Shown: positions 34,040 to 45,337, counted from the stretch's first letter. The stretch: DNA of 64,000 nucleotides from Tamarix chinensis (GCA_030549775.1 CM060181.1:38441063-38505062); one strand, 5' to 3'. Notes: generated by a model from the letters alone, not told the origin. Numbers and translations are program-made.

Positions 34040-34640
34040 GGAATAATCTATTGCATGGTTTTATTTGGAAGAATGTAATCTATGATGTTATATGGGAGAA
34101 TCGAATTATTGTTTAATTGGGAGAATCTAATTTATGATTTGTGTGGTAAAATCCAATTTATGGTTTTATATGGGGAAGTTTAATTTATGGTTTGGTATGA
34201 TTTTATGTGAGAGAAATTAATATATGGTTTGTATGGAAGAATTTAATTTATGATTTGATTGGGAGAATATAATTTATGATTTGTTTGGGAGAATCTAATT
34301 TATGGTTTTGCTTGGGAGATTCTAATTTATGATTTTATGGGGAAGAATCTAACTTATGGTCTTGTATGGTAGAATCTAATTTGTGGTTATGAAAGGGGAG
34401 AATCTAATCAATTGTATTATGTGGAAAAATCTTTGGGTTTTATATGATTTGAATCTTTGTGTTGGTATGGATTGAATTTAGGGTTTTGTGTGAATGAATC
34501 TTTGGGTTGTATATGGTTTGAACTTAGGGTTTGGTAAGGATGGATACTTAGTTTGGTATGAATGAATCTTTGGGTTTTATATGGTTTGAATATGAGGTTT
34601 GGTATGAATGAATCTTTGAGTTATGTGGATTGATTTTAGG
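34040..34640 (+). repeat. Two degenerate minisatellites in LTR A2
   Basis: From about 34060 to 34420, GGGAGAATCTAATTTATG recurs roughly every 26-27 bp (for example 34261, 34287, 34314). From about 34428 to 34640 a second unit, GAATGAATCTTTGGGTTTTA, recurs about every 45 bp in its last copies. Neither codes for protein. Confidence 0.8.
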
Positions 34641-35082
34641 GTTTTGTATGATGAGACTCTGGGTTTGTATAATGGTTAATGGTTGTATGGTGGTATTAGG
34701 GTTTGAATGGAAGTTAATAATTGCATGGGATGTGTAAAGTTTTTATGAGAGTGAAGTTTATGTATGGAACGCTGCTTTGGGATTTAAGGAAGGTAATGTA
34801 AGTGTTGTTTGGGTGTTTAAGCACTTGGGATGAAAAATATCATGTGGAGCAAATTAAGGGTACGAAGTAGACTAAATTAAGGTTTTGGGATAAAACCCTA
34901 GAGTGAGATGTGAAGTAGAATTGGAGGATAAGTGTAAAGGGAGCGATCCATGCATGGCTAGGGTTTGGTGGTAGCATATGTGTATGTGGTGATTAAAGAT
35001 GATGATGAATATGGAATTTATGATTTATGATTCGTGCATGTGCATGGTGAAAGCCTTTGAATAAGATACTTAAGACATTAAT

Positions 35083-35460
35083 CACGTAAAGTGGAAGATG
35101 TTGAGACGGGCCCAGACCGATCCACCGGCATAATAGTGGCAGGGAATGTTTTCCCTCGCGACCGATCCACCGGCTAAAATAGTGGCAGGGCATGTACCCT
35201 CGCGACCGATCCACCGGCTATAATAGTGGGGGATCCCGAGCTCAACAAAACAAAACGTTAAATGTTGAACGATATGGGAAGACACTAATCACTTAAAGTG
35301 AAACACCGTACGAGAAGGGGCCAGACCGATCCACCGGCTATAATAGTGGCAGGGTATGTTACCCTCGCGACCGATCCACCGGCTAAAATAGTGGCAGGGA
35401 ACGTTTCCCTCGCGACCGATCCACCGGCAAAAATAGTGGGGTTCCCGTAATCGTATGGAC
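35083..35460 (+). repeat. 45-bp hairpin units in LTR A2
   Basis: GACCGATCCACCGGC starts at 35115, 35160, 35204 and again at 35324, 35369, 35414. Each unit continues with TATAATAGTGGCAGGG and TACCCTCGC words. CCAC and GTGG flank each core, and AGGGTATGTTACCCT can pair with itself. Each triplet is preceded by a CACTTAAAGTG-type palindrome (35083-35093 and 35290-35300), giving a higher-order repeat of about 207 bp. Confidence 0.92.
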
Positions 35461-35644
35461 TTGAATAAAAGTATGGTGTGACATGATTCTGATAAGAGAT
35501 TAATTAAACAATTAATCTGGATTATATGGGCCTTTGTACTTTTACCTGAATTATTCATATACCTTTATGATGTTATGTTGGATTATGCCCTGTTATTATT
35601 CTGCATGGATTATGTGCTTATGTGTTGGCCTTAGTGCTCGGTTA

Positions 35645-35707
35645 CCTTACTCAGTACGTAGCGTACTGATCACCCTTTTTATGGGTGCTGCTCATTCCCA
35701 CGAGTAG
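35645..35707 (+). other. Conserved LTR hairpin module in A2
   Basis: CTTACTCAGTACGTAGCGTA continues to CTGATCACCC and, 15 bases later, GCTCATTCCCACGAGTAG. AGTACG and CGTACT are perfect arms around TAG. Confidence 0.8.
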
Positions 35708-36118
35708 TATGCCCTTCTGATTTGTGCAGGTGGGCGAGATATCAGTTGGGGTTGAGTGTTGAGCATGTTGGGCTCGAGATTCAAGAGAGTTGTGGCCATA
35801 TCATAGTCTTTATATGACTCTAATTCTTTTTGTTAAACTTTTATCGGTTGTAAGTTTAATTCTCTTTTGGAAATGAATTACATTTCTTGATGCGTACTCT
35901 GAATTTGTTTTACAACCGTTTAATGCTTATTTGGAAATTGAATTGTATTGGTTATTTCTTTTCTTAGCCTTAGCACTTGGTACTGGAACGGTCAGAGAGA
36001 ACCGGTCTGGTACTAAGTGTGGCGGTAACACTTCCAGAATTCACAGGTTTTCAGTGCTTCTAATTTAATTGCTTCCGCTTTTAAGAAAAAAAAAATTAGT
36101 GAATTTTGGGGTGTTACA

Positions 36119-36870
36119 CATCATATATTAACATGAATAGGATGTTCCAATCAGGTGGTCTTATTACCAGAGCAGTTATCAAAGCTTCCTTTAACCTGTT
36201 AAAAGCATCTAAACAAGACCGATCAAAAGTAAAAGGAACATCTTTGAAAAGTAAATGGGTTAAGTGTTTAGCAATTTTGGAAAAGTCTTTAATGAATTAT
36301 CTATAGAATCAAGCATAATTTAAGAAACTTCTAACTCCCTCAACGTTAATTGGGGCTGGCATCTTAGTAATGATATCACTTTTTACCTTATCAACCTTAA
36401 TTCCCCAATTAGATATTAAGTGACCCAAAATAAGTACTTCATCTACCATGAAATAACACTTCTCATAATTAAGTATCCATCTAGATAACAAAAGTGAGAG
36501 TGTTTAGCCATCCTCTCCAAGCATTTTGTTAATACATGGAAGAGGAAAATGATCCTTCCAAGTGAATTTATTGAGTTTTATATAATTAATGCACATATAT
36601 CATCTGGTGATTGGTCTAATTGGAATAAATTCATTTTTTCATAATAGCTATACCTCCTTTATTTGGAAACACTTGCACCGGACTCACCGACTCACTATAT
36701 GAGATAGGATAGATGATTCCCACATCAAGTAATTTTAGTACCTCTTTCCTTGCAACCTTTTTTTTTAATTTTTTTGTTTAATCTACTTTGATGTTCTATG
36801 GATGATTTGTATCATTCTTCTAATAAAATTCTATGCAAGAAAATAAAGGGGATAATATCTTTGATATCAT
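36119..36870 (-). pseudogene. Athila element 2 reverse transcriptase, internally deleted
   Basis: Upstream motifs on the minus strand are RKEVLKLLDVGIIYPISYS, SPVQVFPNKGGIAIM and KLNKFTWKDHFPLPCINKML (36530-36800). The frame then jumps directly to LSRWILNYEKCYFMVDEVLI and LGHLISNWGIKVDKVKSDI (36309-36491), followed by PINVEGVRSFLNYA and FKDVPFTFD. The palm between DHFPLP and NYEKC, which holds the YxDD catalytic motif, is missing. The lower end reaches the start of RNase H and is cut at 36119 by LTR A2. Not functional. Confidence 0.85.
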
Positions 36871-37130
36871 TTATGGAATAGCCTCGCATCTTTATGCAAC
36901 CTAAGGACCTCAAGCACCTTCTCAACTACGTCATTATTAAAGTTTGAATTCATAATAACAAGATATTGTCCATTAGGGTCCAAGAATTCATATATGAGTG
37001 AAGGAGGAATTGGTTTTAGTTCTACCTTAGGTGCAACATTCTCCTTATGATTTTTATCACTTAAATCCTTCTTAATTTGGACCAAAATTTCAGGTTCTTT
37101 AGCATGTAAAGGGCTTTCCACAAGTATGGT
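36867..37130 (-). pseudogene. Athila element 2 protease-RT linker
   Basis: The open minus frame reads ESPLHAKEPEILVQIKKDLS, VELKPIPPSLIYEFLDPN and VVEKVLEVLRLHKDARL. This is the conserved stretch between protease and RT in Athila Pol. It ends at the ATGGT target duplication of LTR C3. The same frame is carried on at 40628 beyond the LTR. Confidence 0.85.
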
Positions 37131-37304
37131 TGTAATACCCCATCTTTTTGTGAAGTTGTGAATAAAAATTTATGGTATTTATTAAGATTTGATAGTGTTT
37201 GATTTTTGATTTGGGGTTATAATTAAGTTTGAGGAAAAGTTAGATTTAAATAAGTTTTATAAAAGGAATGAAATAGGGTTTTAGGTAGATTGATTGAATG
37301 GCTC

Positions 37305-37435
37305 CATGAACCAATCGATTGGTTCATTGTGTTAGCTAAAGGGTTTTTCTTAACCGAACCAATTGACTAATTTGTGGAGCCGATCGATTGGTTGATAGAA
37401 CAATTGACTAGTAGGCCAAACTGATTGACTGGTTT
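37305..37435. repeat. Near-palindrome cluster, upstream part of C3
   Basis: AACCAATCGATTGGTT, a perfect palindrome, at 37310-37325, then CCGATCGATTGGTT and CTGATTGACTGGTTT variants. Confidence 0.85.
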
Positions 37436-37919
37436 ATCGCGCTGAGTACATTGTCAAAACTCAATTTTTCGAGGAAAACTTCTTACACCAAAATGGAACC
37501 ATGATAATCCTATTCCAATCTATTACTAAAAGATTCTTAACCTTTCTTATCATTCATTTAGCCAAGCTTATTCCTCAAATAAATTCGATGATTCAATTCA
37601 GACATTTGAGGGAGTGGGTTAGCCTTGTGTTCTTCCACCTCTCTCTTCTATCTTCTTTGGAAATGGTTGCTTCGATTCCCATACATACCTCTACTTAGCT
37701 GGGAGATTCCTCTTATACTAATCGTTCATTTCCTCTCTCATTTTTGGCATTTATAGGTAAATTCAACATGCATTTCATTAGAAATCACCATTTCAACTTT
37801 AGAAGGGAGCTTAACCTATCTTTGAAGAAATCCACCCATTCAACTCAAATTCAAATGGTAGAAACTTGGGTTTTTCAATCTATTCCTAACCACATTCATT
37901 CTTGTATTAATTTTTTGGC

Positions 37920-37927
37920 TATAAATA
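37920..37927 (+). promoter_or_regulatory. TATA box of LTR C3
   Basis: GGCTATAAATAACCC, 789 bp inside the LTR; equivalent to 20113 in C2 and 47461 in C4. Confidence 0.7.
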
Positions 37928-38624
37928 ACCCTAATGACCCCTTCCATTCACTTTTCTTTTAGCCACCAAAATATTCTAGCTCTCTTTAACCTTGTGTCCT
38001 TTCCTCTTCAAAATGAACTTGGTTTTTGGCTTTTTCCACTTTTTTGATCCTTTCTATAGTTTCTTGTTTATCTCTAAATGAGAGAGGGTTAGATTTAGGA
38101 GGAAGTTGAATCTCTCTTTCAACAAAAAAAATATCTCTATTTCTCTCAGGTTGATAAATCATTTTTCTCCTAATTCAAACTCTGATTTACAAAAAATTTT
38201 TTTGGATTTTTGAAGCTTTAACTTCTGTTTTAAGGGTTTAGAAGTTGATAATTTTCTAGGTTAGGTTTTTCTCATAAGTGGGAATTAAGCTAAAGTACAA
38301 ATTAGGACATTCTTACTTATGAAATGTGACTTGATTAAACATGTGTGTGGTGAATCTTTAAAATCTCGATTCTATAAGTTAGCATGATAATTTTTTCCAA
38401 TTGGTTCATGTGCATTTAATTATTAATTTACAGATACATGCATGATTTTTGGAAAGTTAGGTTAATTTGATTAACTATGGACCATATAACAGTTCATGAG
38501 CTTAAAAGTGTTAGTATGATGCCAATACAATATTTTAGTTTGGATGTGGTAGTAATTTTGATAATGAATTTCATAAAAAATGCCTATTTTATGTTGTTTG
38601 GGGGTAAAAATTGATTGTTAGGTG

Positions 38625-38870
38625 AAACGAATCGACTGGTCAACCCAACCCATCAATTAATAGGTTTGTCTTGACCTTGGTCTTGCTCTCTACTTAAACC
38701 CATTAATTGGTCTCTGAATAGTTGACTGGTTTGGCCAAACCGATTGACTAGTTTGAAGGAACCCTAGGTTTGTCTGAGCTAAACCAATCAACTGGTTAGC
38801 CCAACCAATAGATTGGTTGGTACAATTGATCGACTGGTTAGGGCAAACCTATCGACCCGTTTAACTAGAT
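38625..38870. repeat. Near-palindrome cluster, downstream part of C3
   Basis: Repeated GATCGACTGGTTAG, CCGATTGACTAGTTTG and CCAATCAACTGGTTAG words at irregular spacing, in the same place as the cluster at 20803-21095 of C2. Confidence 0.85.
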
Positions 38871-40113
38871 TGTGTGATTTTGATCTTTTAGCTTAGATAT
38901 GCTTTGAGATTATGCTTGACACTACTCTATGACTATTTAATAAGTGAAGTACATCTATTAGCATGGATTAATAACCTAATTGATAGATTAGACGAATCAT
39001 GACTCGTGACATACTTTATGGGTGTTGTAAAGGCTTTGATAGGTAAACTTGAATAAGTATTTGATAGCTTTGAAATGGGTAATGAAATTCGGTCTTTGTC
39101 TTAGATGGATTAATCTAGGGGATTTAGTTATTATTGAGTAATAATTAATGGAAATTCCACACATGGTTGGGGATGGTAAAGGATAGTATGGAATCAGTAT
39201 TTGAATGTCTTGTTTGCATATTGTGTGGGCCTTGTGTGATCACATATTCTCAAGCATAATGTACTAATCTCCTAAAGTGAAAGACGACTGAGTTGTGTAT
39301 GGATCTGGGTTACCCGATCCTTAATAAGCTACCGGGGGTTTGTTCACCTTCACGTGTTATTGGTTCCTTCAGGCTTTGCCTTCAGGTGAGAACCTAGTAG
39401 ATCTTGGTGCCTTATCTACTCTAGACACTAATGATGTACTAGGGGGTATCGATACTAAAGAGTTTGGTTACTAAGATGGTTATAGCTTCGGCCTACACTC
39501 ATTTCCATTGGTAGTTACTTGGATTTAGCCCAAACTTATGTCCATTAGTGGTCTTGACTTCAACCTTACTTTATGTCCTTTGGTTTGGATAAACTTCCAT
39601 GGTATGTGAGACCATAGGGTGGTGCATAGTCCATCACTTGATAATAATTGGAATATTTGGATAATAATTGGAATGAGTATTTGGATAATGACTTTAACAA
39701 GTATTTAGATAATAACTTGAATAAGTATTTTGAATAAGAATTTGGAAATAAGAATGTGTTTAAAGAGGAAAATAAAGTAAGAGATAAAAATGATAATAGA
39801 GATAATGACTTATATATAAATGACCCAATAAAAATTAGGGACGTAGAAAATGGCCAATGGAGAAATTGTGTGTTTGGATGAATGAAGCCTTAATATTATT
39901 TAGATATTCTACTTGTAGCTTGCATATCGTCATCTATGATGTAGTGCTATGGTGTCAAGTATAATGAGTCATGTATGGTATTAACTTCCTATACCTAATG
40001 TGACCATGATAAAGCATGTATCTTGTTTATATGAAGCATGCATGAATATATTTGTATGACTTGTGTATTATACTAGAATTGTGTGTTGGTGACTCCATTG
40101 AGGAAGTAACTTG

Positions 40114-40179
40114 GCTTACTTAGTACGAAGTGCACTGATGCACCCGTTTACTTGGTTACCTGTTCATTCCCACAAGTAG
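40114..40179 (+). other. Conserved LTR hairpin module in C3
   Basis: CTTACTTAGTACGAAGTGCACT, GATGCACCC and TTCATTCCCACAAGTAG in the same order as in A2. Confidence 0.7.
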
Positions 40180-40622
40180 AGGGACATATATAGGTTTTTA
40201 GAGATGGTTAGTAGTTAGCCAATCTTGTGTGGGGCATGGGCTCTGAGAGCATGGATATTTGGAGATTTTGAGCAATTCTTTATGGATAAGTGTTTAGAGT
40301 TACACTGTACTTTGGTTTTCTATAATTTGAACCTTATATTTTAGTTTAATTTTTCCTCACATATTTGAATATTGCAGACCATTGAGGTATTATACTTAGA
40401 AGCTTTCCTGACAATATTTATATAACATGTTTTTGCTCACTCTATATTGGGTTTGGTTGGTTTGGTTTCTCAGCCTTGTTTTTAGCATGGGATAGATAGT
40501 TGGCACCTGTCCTATGTTAAATGCAATAGTAACACCTAATTTTTCCTAAGTGCTCATCAGTTTTTGGTTCCAAAAGGTTTTCAACACAAAAATTTTCAGT
40601 AGTGGAAAATGTGGGTTTTACA

Positions 40623-40685
40623 ATGGTAGCAAAACCATCCACTTCCTCATCATTGTCATCAAGTGTTCCATACTTCACCAAAAAT
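40623..40685 (-). pseudogene. Athila element 2, upstream end of linker
   Basis: From the right ATGGT duplication the minus frame reads LVKYGTLDDNDEEVDGFA, leading into the linker at 37130. The Athila sequence then stops at about 40685, where copia gag begins. Protease and gag of element 2 are therefore missing. Confidence 0.7.
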
Positions 40686-42050
40686 TATTTAAGATATTGC
40701 TTGAGATCAAACTAGAATGGTCTTACAAAAGAGTGGAGTCCCAAGGGGATTGCCAATGAAGAAGTTAGAGATTTAACTAAAATGATAAGTGAAGAGCTTG
40801 TGGAGAATCTCATGGTTCATCAATTAAAGCTGGAAGATGGATTGGATTGAATAAAGAAGAAGCCTTTATATCTTAAAGCTTCCATTTCCTATAGATAGCA
40901 TAAAGTGTCTGAAGACGTAGAATAAAAGGAAGTTAATGAAGGTGAAGAGCAATCTCCTATGAATGGTAAAAAAAAGGTCTTTATAACCACTCAATTCAAA
41001 ATGTTTCTTTAGTTAAGAGAAAAGGAGGAATGGAAGGCTGGGAAGACCATTCTCAAGCAATAGAAGGAGGCCTAGAGAATCTAGTGTGGATGGAAAAGTT
41101 GGGCATGCCATCAATAAAAACTATGAGTTTAGAAATGAAATAGCTAAATAAATAGCAAGGAACAAATGAAATACCACCAAGATAATGACCAAGAAAATCC
41201 ATGGTTTCCTTCGATGAAAGTGAAGGTGAACCCTCCGGTGAAGTGGAGGAAGTTTCCAACGTTTATATTATGGCTCTAGGAGAGAAATCCTACCTACTTC
41301 ACAAGATTTGATGATGATTATGACATCGATGAGGTGAAATCTCACTCACTCTACTCTTTTGATGATTTGCTATGTGTCTTGTATAATTCCTTATGTGATA
41401 ATGATAAACTAAGGAAATAGATAACATGAAGAAATTTCTTAATTAATTAATGAACAACACACACTTGTATTAAATGAAAACTTTCTTCTTGAGTCTCATA
41501 CGATATCGTTAAATATGAGCTAGTTGAAAAGGTAACTTAATTTAATGCATATAAGAAATTTATTACCTATGATCACAAAGTTAAGATAGATCAACTTCAA
41601 TCATAGATAATTGATCTAAAAGCTAAATGTGAAAAATTTGTGAAGACTGAATATACCTTTACCTAGGGTGACATAGGATTAAATGTGTTGTTAGGTGCTC
41701 AAAGGTATTTTAAGGACCGTGAGAGCTTAAGCTATGGGAATAAGAAGATAATAAACACCAAACACTAAAGAAATTCTTTGTAAAAGCCTCCAAATCTCAT
41801 TAAGTGTATGATTCTCCTACATCAAGTGATTGTATTCTATTTAGGAAAAGTGAACACTAATCTACAAGATGCAGGCATGCCAAAAATTGGAAACTTACCT
41901 CCACTCATGAGTAAAAGAATTTGTGCAATATGTATGATAAAGCTGTTCATGTTGCTTCATCATATAGTTTTATAAAAAATGCCAAAGTGGTTCCAAAATT
42001 CAAGCAAGTGTGGGTACCTAAAAGGAAAATTGGTATCAATTGAAAAAGAT
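40686..42050 (+). pseudogene. Copia gag, first copy (5' truncated)
   Basis: The plus frame begins within the UBN2-type capsid domain: TKEWSPKGIANEEVRDLTKM and ISEELVENLMVHQLKLEDG. Then come the NPW-like segment, a YELVEKVT..FNAYKKFITY coiled-coil stretch (41515-41580), KIDQLQS, and a decayed zinc knuckle ending FKQVWVPKRK (42003-42030). It aligns with the second copy with an offset of about 1832 bp. Stops and shifts throughout. The capsid N-terminus is missing, replaced by Athila sequence. Gag would form the particle. An open plus frame at 40550-40759 and minus frames at 41053-41259 and 42176-42424 are shadows. Confidence 0.82.
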
Positions 42051-42060
42051 TTACAAGAGG

Positions 42061-43900
42061 AACGGACTCTATTGGTTTAAATAAAGGAATCTCCACAACA
42101 AAAACCACCATTGTTTAATGGTGAGAAATTTTTGTACTTGAAGAATATAATGGTGTTGTTCATAAATTCACAAGACTATGATACATGGTAAATAGTCACT
42201 AAATAGCCAATTAGTATAACTAAAGAGGTTAGTGAAGAAATAGTTGAAAAGATAAGGGATGAGATCACTAAAGTAGAAAGTAGAAAACTCACTCTCAGTA
42301 AGAAATCCATCATGATTCTTGAAGCTCTATTGCAAAAGAGATATAGGATAATCTTATCCTCACTAATGAAGGGGAAAATCAAGTGAAGGATTAGATATTC
42401 ACTCTTCACTCTAGGGAATATCAACTCTTTAATATGAAGTAAGGTTAAAGCATCAACAATCTAAGAAACCTACTCACTTCTATTGTCAACAGTCTCAAAG
42501 CTTCGGGGAAGTAAATCACTAAAGAAGAGAAAATAAGAAAGATTTTATAAGATCTTGTAAAAGAGTGGAGTCTAAATGGATCTTTATTAAGCAAAGATTT
42601 AGCTAATATGACCAGTGAAGAGCTCTTTTATTATCTCATAGTTCATCAATTAATGCTAAAAGATGGATTTGATGAAAGAAAGAAGAAGAATCTAGCTGTA
42701 AAAGCTTCCACTTCCTATAGACAATAGGAAGTGATTAAAGACATAAAAAAAGGAAAGGCGATGAAGGTAAAGAGGAATCTCAAATAGATGGTGAAGAAAT
42801 GATATTTATAACAAATCAATTCAAAAGGTGCATCTCGTTAAGAAAATGGAGAAATTGAAGACCAGGAAGGCCATCCTCAAGCAACATAAGGAGGCCTAGA
42901 AAATCCAATATGGATGTCAAGAGTAAATTCCACAATAGTGGAAAAATAATGTATGTCATTAGTAACTGCTATGAGTTTAGAAATGAAATAGATAAACAAA
43001 TTTTAAGGAACAAATGAAGTACCACTAACAATAAAGAAAGCCAATGAATAAGAAAATCCATGGTTTCCTTCAGTGGAAGTGAAGGTGAACCCTCCACTAA
43101 AGAGGAGGAAGTTACCAACCTCTATTATGGCTCTAGGAGAGGAGTTAGTAACCTCTACCTCCTTCATAAGCTTCAATGATGATGAAAAGATCGATGAGGT
43201 ACATTTTAAGTAACGCTACTTTTATGATGATTTTCTATGTTTCTTACATAATTCCTTATAAAACAATGATAAGATAGATAAAGAAAAAGGAAACATGAAG
43301 AAATTACTTAATTACTTAATGAACAACACACACTTGTATTAAATTAAAACATTATTCTTGAGTTTAATATCCTTCTTATGACATCCGAACTAGTTGAAAA
43401 GCTAAATAAATTTAAAGCATATAATAAATTTATTAATTGTGATCATAAAGTCAAGATAAACCAACTTAAATCCAAGATTGTTGATCTACAAGCTAAATGT
43501 GATAAATTTGTAAAGATGGCATGTACCTTCACCAAGGGTGAAGAAGGATTAAATGTGTTGTGAGGTGCTCAATGGTATTGTAAGGATCATGAGGCCTTAG
43601 GTTATGGGAACAAGATGATATTAAACACCAAACACTAAATAACTTCTTTGCAAAAGCCTCCAAAACTCATCAAATGCATGTTTCTCCTACATTAAGTGAT
43701 TTTTATTTGTGTAGGAAAAGTGGACACTAATCTATAATGTGTAGGCATACCAAACATGTAAAATTGACCTATACTCTTAAAAAAAATATTTTGTGAAACA
43801 TTTGTGATAAATATGGTCATATTTCTTCATCATGTAGTTTTACTAAAAATGCTAAAGCGGTTACAAACTTTAAGTTGGTGTGGGCACCTAAGGGCACCAT
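42061..43900 (+). pseudogene. Copia gag, second copy
   Basis: The N-terminus is readable at 42090-42300: KPPLFNGE.F.TWKNIMVLF, SQDYDTW, ITKEVSEEIVEKIRDEITKV. Next LVKEWSLNGSLLSKDLANM, TSEELF and VHQLMLKDGFDERK (42555-42685). A coiled-coil segment at 43378-43563 has ELVEKLNKFKAYNKFINCDH and KINQLKSKIVDLQAKCDKF. A zinc-knuckle relic with ICDKYGHISSSCSFTKNAKA ends near 43890. Copia Gag packs element RNA; Sirevirus Gags are known for a C-terminal coiled coil. Frameshifts and stops disable it. It follows the first copy directly. Confidence 0.85.
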
Positions 43901-44894
43901 CTTACATGAATTGAACACTAACCCAATAAGGACCCATCAAAAGGGTACTTGTGCTAGGACATTTGTGTTTGTAGGTATACTTTAAAGTCAAAACAAGAAT
44001 CCACAAATGGTTCTTAGATAGTGTATACTCAAGACAAATGATGGGTGATCAGATCATATTCTCCAAGCTAATTCTATATGGTGGTGGAACTTTGACCTTT
44101 TGAGACAAATCAAAAGGAAAGATCATCGATATCAGTAGCATTACTATTAGTAATTCTAAACCTTTAATGAATGACGTGTATTTGGTTGATAACCTTAAGC
44201 ATATCTTGATTAGTATTAGTTAATTGTGTGATAAAGGATTTCTAGTTAAGTGCTTAAATTCCTATTGCATAATTTCAAATGAAGTAGATAAATCCATTTG
44301 TTTTGTATGCCTATGCTTTAACAATGTATACATGCTTGATATTAAATCAATAAAATGGTATAGTGCATGTCTAAGTGGAATTGATAATGATTTATGGTTA
44401 TGGTATAAGTGCATTGTATATAATAGCATGGATTTATTAAATTAAATTTCTAGAAAAGGCTAAGTGCTTGGACTTTCAAAGTTCAACTTTGCAAAAGATC
44501 GATTTTGTAATGCATGTCAATAAGAAAATTAGTATAGGGTTTCCTTTAAGATTAAAAATGTTGTGACCATATCTCAACCACTTGAATTGTTGTATATTGA
44601 TCTATTTAGGTTACTAGGACCCATAGCATGAGTGGTTGTAGATATACGGTAGTCATTATAGATAATTAATTATGTTATATACAGAAATTATTTCTCTTTA
44701 TTAAAAATGATGCTTTTAATACTTTTCTTGTGCTTTCTGATAAAATTTAAATAGAAAAGGCATACTATGATTTATTATATAATGAGTGATCATGAAAGGG
44801 AGTTTGATAATAACACCTTCTTAGATTTCTATGATCAAAATGACATTATTTAAAACTTTATGGAACTAAGGACACCACAATAAAATGGTGTGGT
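43900..44894 (+). pseudogene. Copia protease, GAG-pre-integrase and integrase start
   Basis: WFLDSVYSRQMMGDQ (about 44010-44055) is the protease active-site region, DSG changed to DSV. NSKPLMNDVYLVDNLKHILI and ISQLCDKGFLVKC follow. NNVYMLDIKSIKWYSACLSG and DNDLWLWYKC mark the pre-integrase domain (44320-44415). FCNACQ, KNVVTISQPLELLYIDLFRL and SDHEREFDNNTFLDFYDQND are integrase motifs, and RTPQ.NGVV ends it at 44894, just before the catalytic Glu region. There the Tekay LTR is inserted. The loss of the protease Gly and many stops show it is dead. Confidence 0.85.
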
Positions 44895-45337
44895 TGTAAC
44901 ACTCCCATTTTTCACTACTAAAAAAAATTGTTTTAAAATATTACAGAAGTAGAAAAATATTAAACACACCAAGGAAAAAATAGGGTGTTACCACTATGCC
45001 TAGAATAGGATAGATGTTTGCCACTCATCTCATATTAGATAAAAGGTTAAGAAATAAAACCAACCAAAAACAATAATTGAGTGTGTGACAAATATGATGT
45101 ATAAATACTAAAAGAAAGTATTTACAAAATAAGACAACAATGGGTACCCAAAATATTCAAATGCATGAGATAGAGTAAAATAAAAGTACAGATATACAAT
45201 AGGCATAAAATAATAATAGGGAAAAGTTCCAAACCAAGGTTTTATTAAAGACAAAATAATGACCTTCAGATGTCCATACTTTCAAGCCCCCACTCCCAAT
45301 CTACTGACCATCCTCACAAACTTATATATGGTCTTCT

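Larger units (their letters stand above)
31381..36118 (+). mobile_element. Family A solo LTR (A2), 4.7 kb
   Basis: Starts TGAAATGCCCCG and ends GGGGTGTTACA, with perfect CATCA target duplications (31376-31380 and 36119-36123). No PBS or internal sequence, so it is a solo LTR. In order it has an AT-rich start, a pyrimidine tract, a GC- and CpG-rich section (31895-32990), a TATA box, an ATT-rich section, minisatellites (34040-34640), six 45-bp hairpin units and the hairpin module. The perfect duplication and well-kept CpGs suggest a relatively young insertion. It splits RNase H of Athila element 2. Open frames at 31797-32995 are composition artefacts. Confidence 0.92.
37131..40622 (+). mobile_element. 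Family C solo LTR (C3), 3.5 kb
   Basis: Starts TGTAATACCCCATC and ends GTGGGTTTTACA, with perfect ATGGT target duplications (37126-37130 and 40623-40627). Two near-palindrome clusters (37305-37435 and 38625-38870) flank a TATA box. The hairpin module lies at 40114-40179 and a CTCCTAAAGTG palindrome variant at 39269-39279. No internal sequence, so it is a solo LTR, inserted in the protease-RT linker of Athila element 2. Open frames at 37501-37962 have no match. Confidence 0.92.

Noticed and set aside
35115..35450. CRISPR-like regular repeat
   Set aside because: Units are directly adjacent without unique spacers, sit in a plant LTR and are shared in diverged form by other LTR copies.
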